Shown here in pieces: positions 16,238-25,211 of a DNA stretch of 41,468 bases. The position numbers and the translations under genes were made by a program. Source of the stretch: Planctomycetota bacterium. GTDB lineage: Bacteria; Planctomycetota; Phycisphaerae; Sedimentisphaerales; Anaerobacaceae. The stretch covers positions 1-41,468 of the forward strand of contig JADFMM010000018.1 of assembly GCA_022563885.1 (NCBI GenBank), read 5' to 3'. The notes below the pieces were generated by a model. That model was not told where the DNA came from. It saw only the letters and a list, made by a program, of their open reading frames with translations, and searched no databases. How positions within the stretch are numbered: the first letter of the stretch is position 1; every line of letters starts with the position of its first letter.

Positions 16238-17545
16238 ATGAAAACGAAGGGTCAAAAGTGGACGATTGCAGTAAGCCTTAGCCTGTTCTACCTCTTTCCC
16301 TCCCTTTTGCAGGCCGAGTGGCAACGATTTCGCGGGGAGAACGGCGCGGCGATCAGCATCCACGCGAAACTGCCACACACCTGGACTGACACCGAGAACA
16401 TCCAGTGGAAACTGAAGCTGCCCGGCCCCGGGTCATCCAGTCCCGTGATCAGCGGCGACAAGGTCTTCGTGACCGCCTATTCCGGCTATGGCCTCCCCTC
16501 CGGCGGCGGTGGCGAAAAAGCCGACCTGAAACGGCATCTGCTCTGCATCGATCGTCAATCGGGCAAAGTACGCTGGTCGCGGGAAGTCGACAGTGTGCCC
16601 GAAGAGGATCGCTATAGTCGCCAGCTCGGAGAGCATGGCTACGCCTCACACACGCCGGTCACGGATGGAAAAACAATATATGCCTTTTTCGGTAAGTCCG
16701 GCGTATTCGCCTATGACCTGGAGGGGAATCAGAAGTGGCAGACCGACGTGGGACGTGAATCGGGCCCCCGCGGATGGGGTTCCGCTAGCAGTCCCATTTT
16801 GCACGGCGACAAGGTGATCGTGACACCGTCCGATGAAGGCCTGGCGATTGTGGCCTTAGACGCGAAAACCGGCAAAGAGGTCTGGAAAGTCGAGTCGGAC
16901 AAACTCGAAAACACCTACTGTACGCCTGTTCTGGCCGAGGTCGATGCGGGCCGCGAACTGATCATCGTGGTGCCCAACGAGATTTGGGGATTCGATCCCG
17001 CGACCGGAGAGTGCACCTGGTGGGCCCAGATCAATTTAACGAGGATGGCGTCGTCGTCGGTCCTCACCCGCGACGGGATCGTCTACATCACGGGCGGCGA
17101 TAGTCTCGCCATCAGGGCAGGGGGCAAGGGGGACGTGTCGGACTCCCACATCCTCTGGACCAGTCGCGACCGTTCAGGCATCCCCTCTCCCGTCCTATTT
17201 GCAGATCATCTGTATTATGTGACGCAACAGGGAGATGCGTGCTGCGTTGACGCACGGACCGGCAAGCGAGTCTACAGGGAGCAGCTGGATGTGGGTCGAT
17301 CCGGGTTTTATGCGTCCTTGGTCTTGGGAGGAGACAAGCTCTACGGATTCAGTCGCGAAAGCGGTTGCTTTGTATTTGAAGTCGGACCGACGTTCAAGCT
17401 TCTAGCACACAATGTCTTCTCGGCCGACGGGAGCCAGTTCAACAGTTCTCCAGCCATCGCCGGCAACCAGATGTTTGTCCGATCGAATAAATACCTGTAC
17501 TGTATCGCCTTACCCAATCAAACGGTCGCGAAGGCCACATATTGA
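16238..17545 (+). CDS. Exported PQQ-like/BamB-like beta-propeller protein
   Basis: The 435-residue protein begins with a signal peptide (MKTKGQKW, hydrophobic core, LLQAEW) and continues WQRFRGENGAAIS..LPHTWTDTENIQWKLKLPGPGSSSPVISGDKVFVTA, the opening typical of the PQQ-binding-like beta-propeller proteins that abound in Planctomycetota and Verrucomicrobiota. At least five propeller blades with the pattern D..TGK.VW are visible (LCIDRQSGKVRW, FAYDLEGNQKW, VALDAKTGKEVW, WGFDPATGECTW, CCVDARTGKRVY). No dehydrogenase active-site residues are evident, so a structural or binding role in the periplasm is more likely than enzymatic activity. The start has a good ribosome binding site (taggag, ten bases upstream). 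It is a single plus-strand gene flanked by minus-strand genes. Confidence 0.9.
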   Translation: MKTKGQKWTIAVSLSLFYLFPSLLQAEWQRFRGENGAAISIHAKLPHTWTDTENIQWKLKLPGPGSSSPVISGDKVFVTAYSGYGLPSGGGGEKADLKRHLLCIDRQSGKVRWSREVDSVPEEDRYSRQLGEHGYASHTPVTDGKTIYAFFGKSGVFAYDLEGNQKWQTDVGRESGPRGWGSASSPILHGDKVIVTPSDEGLAIVALDAKTGKEVWKVESDKLENTYCTPVLAEVDAGRELIIVVPNEIWGFDPATGECTWWAQINLTRMASSSVLTRDGIVYITGGDSLAIRAGGKGDVSDSHILWTSRDRSGIPSPVLFADHLYYVTQQGDACCVDARTGKRVYREQLDVGRSGFYASLVLGGDKLYGFSRESGCFVFEVGPTFKLLAHNVFSADGSQFNSSPAIAGNQMFVRSNKYLYCIALPNQTVAKATY

Positions 17546-17617
17546 CGCATTGTCATTGCAGGCAATTGGCGAGGTCGGTAGACAAGTGATTCGTTTAGAG
17601 GCGAAGCAGAACGGTTA

Positions 17618-17833
17618 TCATTTCTGTTTATCGAGGCGTCGCTGAATCTTTTGCTGGATCTGCCCCTCGCTTAAACCTTGCACGATCTGCCGCATGGCCC
17701 AGAAGCGCGGGCTCTGAAACCCATGGCTCTGAGCCTTTGACAGTGTCTGCTCAAAGAGGCGTTTCTTGGCCTCCTGCTCTTCGATAGGCAGGCTGTTGAC
17801 GTATTTTAGCAGTTTGCTTGGATAGGAGGGCAT
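17618..17833 (-). CDS. Small hypothetical protein
   Basis: A 71-residue frame that is basic and predicted largely helical (LLKYVNSLPIEEQEAKKRLFEQTL, EGQIQQKIQRRLDKQK), with no signal peptide or membrane segment. I recognise no family. It lies 75 bases downstream of the esterase gene on the same strand. It has no ribosome binding site that I can see, which lowers confidence; the composition nevertheless looks like a protein rather than a random frame. Confidence 0.35.
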   Translation of the reverse strand: MPSYPSKLLKYVNSLPIEEQEAKKRLFEQTLSKAQSHGFQSPRFWAMRQIVQGLSEGQIQQKIQRRLDKQK

Positions 17834-17908
17834 TCAGTTGAGTTTTTCCCAAGACTTACTGGCCGGGCGGACCAGAAATCTGGCGTTTGTTAAGTCTGAT
17901 TTTATGAC

Positions 17909-18682
17909 TTAGTCTCGCCTCTTCGAGAACATCCACTCGTAAAACTCAGCAGTCGCATAGACGACTCGCCCCACGGCATGTCCCTCATCTGGGTAAATCT
18001 TGAGTTTCGCCTGCTTGCCCCCTGCTTTCTGAATGGCCGCGATCATACGTTCCGATCGTTCCGCCGGGACGACTTTGTCCTTGGCACCTGCAAAGGCATA
18101 GACAGGAACTTTTGCCAGATTTTCGGCCCATTTTTCCAGATCCGGCGTCACAGCCTTCGGCCCTTCCCGGCCGATTCCCCCAACGACCGGTGCGATGGCC
18201 GCGAAATGTTCCGGATTATGGGCACCCCAAACCCACGAGCCATAGCCTCCCATGCTGTTGCCTGTCAGATAGACTCTCTTTGAATCAACCGGAAGGGTCG
18301 CCTTCAGGTGCTGTAGAAGAGTATTGAGATCTTCCGGAATCCAAACGCCACGTTGTCCTTCCTTCGTTTCTTTCAGGCACTGAGGCGCGACAACGATGCA
18401 AGGGCCCTTACCAAACTTCGCTATCCCCCTCCAAGCCCTCATCGGCTGACCCTTGATCTTATTGATGTCGTTCCCCACACCACCGCCACCGTGAAGGTAA
18501 ATCAACAGAGGTAACTCTGCGTCTGAATTCTCTTCCGGCAAAAAGACCAGATATTCAGGATTCAAAAAATGGGTCTTATCCCGAAGCGTCTGATCGAGGA
18601 CATGCACCCTTGGAACTTTATCCTGTGCAGAAGCCGAAGAGAGAAAAGTGAGTAATGAGGCAACTAGTACAAAAGTCTTCAT
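17909..18682 (-). CDS. Exported alpha/beta-hydrolase esterase (feruloyl-esterase/PHB-depolymerase-like)
   Basis: The 257-residue protein has a signal peptide (MKTFVLVASLLTFLSSASA before QDK). The alpha/beta-hydrolase features are the oxyanion-hole segment LIYLHGGGGVG, the nucleophile elbow GNSMGGYGSW, an acidic residue in FAGAKDKVV and the histidine in YPDEGHAVG, giving a complete Ser-Asp-His triad. Proteins of this type act on ester-linked polysaccharide or polyester substrates in the periplasm or outside the cell; the substrate here is unknown. The start at 18682 is chosen because it gives a clean signal peptide and has gaggaa six bases upstream; a longer start at 18703 is possible. Confidence 0.85.
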   Translation of the reverse strand: MKTFVLVASLLTFLSSASAQDKVPRVHVLDQTLRDKTHFLNPEYLVFLPEENSDAELPLLIYLHGGGGVGNDINKIKGQPMRAWRGIAKFGKGPCIVVAPQCLKETKEGQRGVWIPEDLNTLLQHLKATLPVDSKRVYLTGNSMGGYGSWVWGAHNPEHFAAIAPVVGGIGREGPKAVTPDLEKWAENLAKVPVYAFAGAKDKVVPAERSERMIAAIQKAGGKQAKLKIYPDEGHAVGRVVYATAEFYEWMFSKRRD

Positions 18683-18802
18683 TGAAAGTTCCTCTTGGCC
18701 CAACGACAGGGCTCAGGGGCCACAAGGCTGGTTTCGGGGCGGCTTCTGGGGCCAACGCTTGCCACTTGATTCTGCGGAGACACCGTTGTTATCAGAGCGT
18801 CC

Positions 18803-19612
18803 CTAAGAAGATATTACGGGAACCGTGCAGCCCGGTCGCGCATCAATATAGTCTTTATTGTTGGCGCCCCCTTTGCCTCCAACGAGATAAACGGGAACCC
18901 AGTGTTCTTGGGTGTCAATGGTCACGGTATTGGCGTTGGCGTAGCGCATCGTGTAAGCGGCGCGACGACGGCCGCTGGTGTTTGCTTCACTGCCGTGCAA
19001 CACGAAGGAGTCATGGATCGACAAACACCCTGCTTTCATCTCAAGAGGAATCGCACTGGCGAGCATCTCCTCTGTTACCTCCACCGTCAGGCCGAGCAGA
19101 TCATCTTTGCCGGTCTTAACCTTTTTCATTTCAGGATACCCCTCATGGGTGCATGGGATGACCTGCATACAGCCGTTGGCCACATCGGTGTCGTCTATCG
19201 CCAACCATACGGTCACCACATCCGTGCCATTAACCGAGTGCCAGTAGGTGTTGTCCTGATGCCAGGCGACTGGCAGCCCATCTTCCGGCAATTTCACGAT
19301 AAGGTGTGACATGATGAGAATCAAGTCTGGTCCCAGCAGCGACTCAACGGTGTCTAGGATGCGAGAGTGCCGACAGACATCAAGCCAGAATGCACTCTTG
19401 GGATGCGGCTCAGTCATATACTCCGGCCGCGCATCTACTTCCTGGTTTTTGCCGTCCCTATAGATTATTTGTTTTTCGGGCAGGGTCGCAATCGCCCTGT
19501 CGACTTCATGTCGGATCGTTTCGATTTCCTTGGACGTTAAGACTTCCTCGAACAGACAGTATCCCTCTTTTGCGAAGTTTATTGCTTGAGTGTTGAGCCC
19601 TTCCCCCGTCAT
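18803..19612 (-). CDS. Phytanoyl-CoA dioxygenase family protein
   Basis: A 269-residue Fe(II)/2-oxoglutarate-dependent oxygenase of the PhyH family. The metal-binding His and Asp are in AWHQDNTYWHS, the distal His is in DSFVLHGSEANTSG and the 2-oxoglutarate-binding Arg in SGRRRAAYTMRY. Family members hydroxylate many small molecules, so the substrate is not predictable. Residues after MQVIPCTHEGYPE form the usual loop before the second half of the jelly roll. Its ATG overlaps the stop of the prepilin-like gene by four bases (ATGA), so the two are probably translated together, an odd pairing. No signal peptide, so it acts in the cytoplasm. Confidence 0.9.
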   Translation of the reverse strand: MTGEGLNTQAINFAKEGYCLFEEVLTSKEIETIRHEVDRAIATLPEKQIIYRDGKNQEVDARPEYMTEPHPKSAFWLDVCRHSRILDTVESLLGPDLILIMSHLIVKLPEDGLPVAWHQDNTYWHSVNGTDVVTVWLAIDDTDVANGCMQVIPCTHEGYPEMKKVKTGKDDLLGLTVEVTEEMLASAIPLEMKAGCLSIHDSFVLHGSEANTSGRRRAAYTMRYANANTVTIDTQEHWVPVYLVGGKGGANNKDYIDARPGCTVPVISS

Positions 19613-20487
19613 CGGGGCCAGGCCAAGGGGAAGGTCTCGGAACGCGGATGCGCCGCCACGTGACCGTCCACGAAGGCGCAGGTGCCTCGACCACCCGTGG
19701 GGTCACCGCTAGGGGCGTGATGGAAACCGGCGATGACATTCCAAAACGGGCCGACGCCGTCCGGTCCGGGCCGGATGTCCCACATATTGGTGCTCACTTG
19801 TCTCTGCCACCGCTCCACCATGGCGCCGCTGCCCGGTATCATGAAGGTGTTGTTCAATCCATATTGATTGTATTGAGTGTCCACCAGCGGGCTTTCCTCG
19901 GCAAAGACGAATGTCTCTGACGCGCGCTTAACGCGGGTCAGTTTACCCACGCGGATGTTCGTCAGGCCGCCGATCAGATTGCTGCGACCTTCGTTCGCTG
20001 GACCCAAATAGGCATTCATACTGTAGTTGTACCAGGGATCGAAGTTCGTGATGCTGCTGCCGAGGTTCCGAAAGAAGGGGTCTTGCGAACTATTCATGCT
20101 CCTGGCCATGCGCCGAAAGGTCGGGCAGATGAAAGCACGCGCATCGGTCATATAGGGAAAGAGCGTGCCACGGTATTGCGGATAGTTTTTCAAGTTTACA
20201 TCGCCGTTGCACCAGCGCAGCTCCAAGTGATTGCTCAGTCCGGCCTCCACGGGGTAGGGTAACGAGGAGGAAAAATAACACTCATCCGGATTGCAGAACT
20301 TGTCATCGTTGTCACCTGCATACATCTGTACGGCCAGTGTGTAGCCCTTGAGATTACCCCGGCAGGCCGCTCCTTGGGCCAGGTTCTTGGCTTTACTGAG
20401 TGCCGGCATCAGAACCGCCATCAACAGGGCAATAATGGCAATGACCACCAAAAGTTCGATCAGGGTGAAAGCTCTTAACGCACGCAT
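19609..20487 (-). CDS. Type II secretion/pseudopilin-like protein with H-x-DG C-terminal motif
   Basis: The 292-residue protein starts with the prepilin leader MRALRA, then FTLIELLVVIAIIALLMAVLMPAL, the cleavage/methylation helix. The C-terminal part has the sequence GGRGTCAFVDGHVAAHP, the form of the H-X9-DG domain of the DUF1559/xxxH group, which is very abundant in PVC-phylum genomes. Such proteins are processed by prepilin peptidase and sit in the inner membrane or periplasm, but no function is established for most. The start at 20487 is preferred over one 75 bases upstream because it gives a short leader and has gggagg nine bases before it. Confidence 0.88.
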   Translation of the reverse strand: MRALRAFTLIELLVVIAIIALLMAVLMPALSKAKNLAQGAACRGNLKGYTLAVQMYAGDNDDKFCNPDECYFSSSLPYPVEAGLSNHLELRWCNGDVNLKNYPQYRGTLFPYMTDARAFICPTFRRMARSMNSSQDPFFRNLGSSITNFDPWYNYSMNAYLGPANEGRSNLIGGLTNIRVGKLTRVKRASETFVFAEESPLVDTQYNQYGLNNTFMIPGSGAMVERWQRQVSTNMWDIRPGPDGVGPFWNVIAGFHHAPSGDPTGGRGTCAFVDGHVAAHPRSETFPLAWPR

Positions 20488-20872
20488 CGTCTGTGACCTC
20501 CCATACAGAGCCCCTAACAAAATGATCGTCGCACCGAGAGCGAGCGTTTTTTCCTCTGGCAAGGAAGGCGAAGCAGGCCATCCGAGGATGGTCGATGGAG
20601 CCTGACGCCGTCCAGAGGGAAAATAAGCCGCTCGAATGCAGGTTCATTTTTTTAGGTGCTCTTACATACCGTCGGCACTTCCGGAGCCTAAGGGCTCACT
20701 CAACAACATGGGCACACCCTGCATACAACGACAGGATTTTCACGAATCCCGACTCTGCCGTCAATGATGAAATGGTTTGGTCGCAATTCGCCGGAAATCA
20801 TATTTCTTCTATAAGATCGTAATCATTGGACGCAAGGTCCACTTTTTTGTCGACTAAGGGATCAGTGAGCCC
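20488..20872. other. Intergenic region between the prepilin-like gene and the VWA gene
   Basis: This gap should hold the end of the long Bat-like transcript and the promoter of the prepilin-like gene. I see a 10-bp inverted repeat (20691-20700 with 20864-20873, agggctcact and its complement) spanning most of the gap. There is also a five-bp hairpin followed by six T residues at 20827-20848, oriented as a terminator for the plus strand although no plus-strand gene precedes it. No convincing gene or promoter is visible. Confidence 0.35.
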
Positions 20873-23380
20873 TCATATCCGCCTAAACAGCAACCCGAGC
20901 ACCATCGCCAGCAGTGCGAGCAGATAACAGATATGACTCACAGGCTTGCGGGTGGTGACGGGGGTGATGTTGTCACGAAGTGTCGCTACCGTCAGCCTGG
21001 GAAGACCACGCAGGTGTTCGTCCATGTGACCGGCGAGGTTGTACTCGGCCGGGTAGGGCCGATGCGTGTGGAGGATGGCCATCTGGTCGTCGTCACTGTC
21101 GAAGAGCCGCAGGGAGAGCGTCTTCTGGTCTGCGAGCGGCAGGGTGACACGGTAGCGACCGATACCCGTCTCCTCGACGGTGTGTCGCCGCGTGACATCA
21201 TCCGAATCGACACTCTGGGCATCCCATTGGATGCCGTTGACCGGTCGGTTGGCCTGGTCGCGGCGGGTGATGTCGATGACCCAACGGTCTTGTTGCCGGC
21301 TCTGTTCCAGGTGGAGCCCGGGGTTGGTGTCACGTCTGATGATGCCGCGGATGGCCTGGGCCCAGAAACGTCCGCATTGGTCCCAGACCAGCCATTCACT
21401 GCCCCAGTTCTCGGTGATGTCACTGGTGTAGGCCATGCCGACACCCAGACCGTAGCGTGAGATGGCCAGCAGCGGATCTCCGGAGTCGGCCGCCAGCAGC
21501 AATTGGGTGGCCGGTTTGACATGGGTCATGACATAGCCCAGGATCATGGGCAGTTCCCCTTCATCGAATCCCGCCAGCAGCGGGTGGTCGGCGATCTGCA
21601 CTATGCTGAACAGATCCTCTTTCACGGCCGATCGAGAGGTCTCGACGGTTTCCTTGGTAAAGATCTGGGGGATGGTGCTGGGATCCATGGTTTCGTAATA
21701 GCGGCCCCGGCCAATCTCCGCCAAGGCCTGCAGGAGTTCTCGGTCGGCCTGACCCAGGGCAACGGTTGAGAGGGTGATACCGGCATCGGTCATCTCCGAT
21801 GCCAATCCCTCATGGTCCGCCTGCTGGCTACGACCGTCACTGAGCAGGATGATGTGTTTGATCTTGGCGGAGGCCTCGTCCAGCATCTGATAGGCGGCGT
21901 CCATGCCCGGATACATCGCCGTGCCTCCGCCCGCGTCCAGGGTGTTGATGGCATCCTTGATGGCTTCGGCGTCCAGGGCGCTGCGCAGCTCGCAGGCGAT
22001 GAAGGCGCGACTGTCAAAGCCGATCACGCCAATCTGGTCGCGCGGCCCCAGCAATTCGACCGTGGCCATGGCCGCCTGGCGGGCCAAGTGGATCGGGTCT
22101 CCCTGCATGCTGCCCGATTTGTCGATCAGGAGGACCATGGCCATCGAAGGTTGCTCCTTCTCCTTTTCGTAGCGACTGGTCAGGGGCAGGACCTCCTCGA
22201 TGGGGGTCTTATAGTAGCCCCCCAGCCCGAAGCTGTTGTTCGAGCCGAACATGGCCAGGCCGCCGCCGAAATCCGTCACGTAGCGCTGCACCATCTCCAT
22301 CTGGCCGGTGGACAGATCGGTCGCCGGGATGTTGGCGAGGATCAGCGCGTCGAAGGCCAGCAGGGCCTCCAGGCTGTCGGGCATGCCATGGGTGCCGCGA
22401 ACATCCACTACCAGGCCCTGCTCTTCCAGGGCCCTGCGGAAGGGGCGGAGTTGTCGCGGCTTTTCGTGCAGGATGAGAATACGGGCCTTGCCGCCGACCG
22501 TGACGGTACAGTCGAGGCGGTTGTTGATGGGAAAGCGGTCTCGAGCGGGGATCAATTCGGCACGCCAGTGGGTGGCCCCGGGCGTCGTCATCTCCACGTC
22601 CAATGAGACCGTGTTGTCGGTGTTGGGGTCCAGGATGATCGCCTTCTGACCGACCACCACGGCTCGATGAAGGAGACGCAGGGTGGCGGGCATCCGGGTG
22701 TTGGTGGCCAGCTTGGCGGTAAATCGAACGATTTCACCTTCAAAGGCGTGGGTGGTGTTGGGTCGGATGGATTCGATGCAGGCCTCGGCATCGCGCAGAC
22801 CGTCCAGCTCGGCCAGGTGTACGTCGATCTGCTCCTTTTTCAATGCGGCCAAGGATTCTGGAATTGCGCCGACGGTCTCGCGCCCGTCCGTAAACAGGCA
22901 GATGCGTCGCGCCTTGGTCGCCGGAAAACAGAGTCGCACCGATAGCAGGGCCTCGGCCAGACGACTGGCCTTGCGAAAGTTATCGTCGGCGATGCCCTCG
23001 CGCCACTGATCGAGTAGCTTCGTCGCCTCCGCGGGGTTTTCCATGGGCCGCAACCCATTGGCGACCAGGAAGAGCGACCAGCTATCGGAACGGTCGAGTG
23101 TGTCTATGCAGGCCTGAACGGTATCGACCGCGTCACGGGCCGCGTCGAGGGCCACCGACTCCGAGACGTCAATCAAGAACACCAGGTGCAGGTCGTCGGA
23201 CTGAGTCCCCACGAAGGGCCGACAGATGGCCAGGATCAGCAAGAGGATGGCCAGCACCCTCAGCGCCAGCGCGATCCACTTGAGAAGGGCGGGTCGGTCC
23301 ACCATGCTGAAGCGCAGCACGACCGACAGCGGTATCAGGCAGAGCAGCCAGAACAGGGGTTGAAAACTGACGAGGTCCAT
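20873..23380 (-). CDS. Membrane protein with two VWA domains and a glutamine amidotransferase-like domain
   Basis: An 835-residue protein. The N-terminus has two membrane segments (FWLLCLIPLSVVLRF and IALALRVLAILLLILAI), then a VWA domain with the MIDAS pattern FLIDVSESVALD (about residues 65-210), a GATase-like central part (SLEALLAFDALILANIPATDL, YVTDFGGGLAMFGSNNSFGLGGYY, about 290-380) and a second VWA domain with VLLIDKSGSMQGDP (about 400-570). A C-terminal membrane helix (CYLLALLAMVLGLLF) closes it. The arrangement is common in Planctomycetota and Verrucomicrobiota Bat-like loci, where the VWA domains probably bind partner proteins in a metal-dependent way. It is the last gene of the cluster, 61 bases after the BatA-like gene. 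The ribosome binding site is weak because a tandem repeat lies just upstream. Confidence 0.88.
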   Translation of the reverse strand: MDLVSFQPLFWLLCLIPLSVVLRFSMVDRPALLKWIALALRVLAILLLILAICRPFVGTQSDDLHLVFLIDVSESVALDAARDAVDTVQACIDTLDRSDSWSLFLVANGLRPMENPAEATKLLDQWREGIADDNFRKASRLAEALLSVRLCFPATKARRICLFTDGRETVGAIPESLAALKKEQIDVHLAELDGLRDAEACIESIRPNTTHAFEGEIVRFTAKLATNTRMPATLRLLHRAVVVGQKAIILDPNTDNTVSLDVEMTTPGATHWRAELIPARDRFPINNRLDCTVTVGGKARILILHEKPRQLRPFRRALEEQGLVVDVRGTHGMPDSLEALLAFDALILANIPATDLSTGQMEMVQRYVTDFGGGLAMFGSNNSFGLGGYYKTPIEEVLPLTSRYEKEKEQPSMAMVLLIDKSGSMQGDPIHLARQAAMATVELLGPRDQIGVIGFDSRAFIACELRSALDAEAIKDAINTLDAGGGTAMYPGMDAAYQMLDEASAKIKHIILLSDGRSQQADHEGLASEMTDAGITLSTVALGQADRELLQALAEIGRGRYYETMDPSTIPQIFTKETVETSRSAVKEDLFSIVQIADHPLLAGFDEGELPMILGYVMTHVKPATQLLLAADSGDPLLAISRYGLGVGMAYTSDITENWGSEWLVWDQCGRFWAQAIRGIIRRDTNPGLHLEQSRQQDRWVIDITRRDQANRPVNGIQWDAQSVDSDDVTRRHTVEETGIGRYRVTLPLADQKTLSLRLFDSDDDQMAILHTHRPYPAEYNLAGHMDEHLRGLPRLTVATLRDNITPVTTRKPVSHICYLLALLAMVLGLLFRRI

Positions 23381-23390
23381 AAGGTAATGG

Positions 23391-23414
23391 TCTGTGGGTC
23401 TATGGGTCTATGGG
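23391..23414. repeat. Octamer tandem repeat upstream of the VWA gene
   Basis: Three copies of an eight-base unit (tctgtggg, tctatggg, tctatggg) are followed by degenerate copies to about 23428. The block fills most of the 61-base gap and begins ten bases before the VWA start codon, so it occupies the ribosome binding region. Copy-number change could alter translation, but three units is too few to argue for phase variation. Confidence 0.5.
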
Positions 23415-23441
23415 TTCAGGGTTCATGGTGGGTAGGGGCCG

Positions 23442-25211
23442 TCATCCTACTTTGCGTCGATGGTAGAGCATGCATTCTGCCAACAGGATCAGCAGGGCCA
23501 GTACGGCCAGTATCACCGAGATGGGCCATCCGCGATTGAGGGGCCGACTGGTGTCCGAGACAGCGTCGTTGTTCAGCAGGGTCTCCGCTCGGGCAAAGAG
23601 GTCCACCGCCAGCGGCCAGCGGCCCGAGCTATTGGACATCTCATAAAAACCGAGCTTGCGTACCGGCCCGAAGCTGGCCGCGGTGATTTCTATGGCTTTC
23701 TCATCGGCGTGGTGACTGATCCGGGTGGGCTCCTCTTCCTTCGCCTTGGGGATGGGGATGACCGAGCCCACGGCATAGGCGGCCGGCATGTCACCCTGTC
23801 GGCCCATCAGGTCGCGGGCGGCGTTGTAGACCAACACCGGAAACCAGGCGCTGTAGTAGAACTCCGATTCGCCGGGATCCATGTTGACCACGACGACGCT
23901 CCGATCGCCGCGCCTCAGCTTGTATATCAGGGGCACGCCGTCGGAGGTCTCCAGCAGCAGCACGCTCTCCGCCGGTCGCTCTAGGCGTCGGGCGCCGACG
24001 AAGGGCAGAGACTCGAAGTCACAGTGCTTGAGAATGGGATGATCGTCGATCACGTATTGGGGCATCACATCGTCCAATTCCTCGCCGAGTTCTGTCCACC
24101 AGGGACTCGAGCCCTGCGGTGCAAAGAGCACCACCCGCGCGGCGTCGGGCATCTCGCCCTTGGCCAGGACGACGTCGGCATTGCCGTCTACCAGGGCCAG
24201 GTCGCCACTGGTCTGGGCGAAGGCAAAGACGCTGTGTTCCAGGAAGAAGGCGTCCCGGGCCTGGACCTCGACCGTCACCGGCCGTTTCGGCGCGACGACC
24301 AGATAGGCGAGGTTGTCCTCCGCCAGGGCATCCTCCAGATCGATTTCCACCCGCCACTGTCCCTCTCCTCCGGCTTCAATCGTATAGAGTTCGGGTTTAT
24401 TGATGCCGGGTTGTATCGTCACCGGGATGACCTTGACGGTCTGCCCCTGGGGTCCATACTTGACCAGAATATCGGTCTCTACCGGGGCCTGGTAAGAGGA
24501 GGCCAGTCGGAAGTAGAGGGACAGACGATAGGGCTGTGTTGCAAGCGCTTGGATGTCACAGGCCACCAGGCCCACATTGTCCTGCCGCGTGCCCACCTTG
24601 AGCAACTCGATGCGTCCCGGAACGGCTTCCCCCAAGCCCGCCCCGTCACTGATGAGAATGATGCGATACCGGTCCGTGCCACCTTGTTCCAGAGACAGCG
24701 CGGTCAGGGCCCTTTCCTGCAGCGGACAGGCAGACGCTTCGACGCGATCCAGGGCCTCCATGAGCGTACGTGGATTGGTGGTGAAGTGACTGTGGAACTG
24801 GACATCCCAGGCCACGGCGGCAATCGCCGCCTGCTGATTGGCGCCGAGACTCCGCACGATTTGGGTGGCCACTCCTTTGGCCAAGGCCAGTCGTGTCTGC
24901 CCCTGATCCCGCGCATTCATGGACGCGCTGTTGTCCACCAGCAGCAGGAGATCTTTGCGTTCGTCCCCCGCGAATTCCGGGGCGCAGAGGGCGAAGACGA
25001 CGGCGAGAAAGGCCAACAGCATGAGCAAGAGACTGAGCAGGTCCCGCAGTTTTTGGAAGAGACTGCTGCTCCGTTTCTGGTCGAACAGGGCTTGCCACAG
25101 GAAATAGGCCGTGGTGGGCTTGCGTCGAGGACGCAGCTTCAGGAAATAGACCGCGACCAGGGGCATCAACCCCAGCAGGGTCCAGAAGAAAATCGGAAAG
25201 AGGAATGTCAC
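23442..25211 (-). CDS. BatA-like VWA-domain membrane protein
   Basis: The 589-residue protein begins with the BatA N-terminal domain: a membrane segment (FFWTLLGLMPLVAVYFL), KLRPRRK, then a second membrane segment (LLSLLLMLLAFLAVVFAL) and APEF. A VWA domain follows with a MIDAS motif LLLVDNSASMNARD (about residue 90). The long middle region is beta-rich, and a last membrane helix (VILAVLALLILLAECML) with a basic tail ends it. BatA-family proteins act with MoxR ATPases and DUF58 proteins at the inner membrane. It starts with GTG at 25211, overlapping the DUF58 stop by four bases (GTGA), so translation is coupled. Confidence 0.88.
   Translation of the reverse strand: MTFLFPIFFWTLLGLMPLVAVYFLKLRPRRKPTTAYFLWQALFDQKRSSSLFQKLRDLLSLLLMLLAFLAVVFALCAPEFAGDERKDLLLLVDNSASMNARDQGQTRLALAKGVATQIVRSLGANQQAAIAAVAWDVQFHSHFTTNPRTLMEALDRVEASACPLQERALTALSLEQGGTDRYRIILISDGAGLGEAVPGRIELLKVGTRQDNVGLVACDIQALATQPYRLSLYFRLASSYQAPVETDILVKYGPQGQTVKVIPVTIQPGINKPELYTIEAGGEGQWRVEIDLEDALAEDNLAYLVVAPKRPVTVEVQARDAFFLEHSVFAFAQTSGDLALVDGNADVVLAKGEMPDAARVVLFAPQGSSPWWTELGEELDDVMPQYVIDDHPILKHCDFESLPFVGARRLERPAESVLLLETSDGVPLIYKLRRGDRSVVVVNMDPGESEFYYSAWFPVLVYNAARDLMGRQGDMPAAYAVGSVIPIPKAKEEEPTRISHHADEKAIEITAASFGPVRKLGFYEMSNSSGRWPLAVDLFARAETLLNNDAVSDTSRPLNRGWPISVILAVLALLILLAECMLYHRRKVG

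Noticed and set aside
20827-20848. Hairpin plus six T residues as a plus-strand terminator
   Set aside because: No plus-strand gene lies upstream, and the stem has only five base pairs; kept only as a remark in the gap entry.
21812-22606. 264-codon plus-strand frame opposite the two-VWA gene
   Set aside because: It is antisense to a gene with two intact MIDAS motifs and has no recognisable domain.
23391-23428. Tandem octamers as a CRISPR or phase-variation tract
   Set aside because: There are only three clean units without spacers, too few for either claim.
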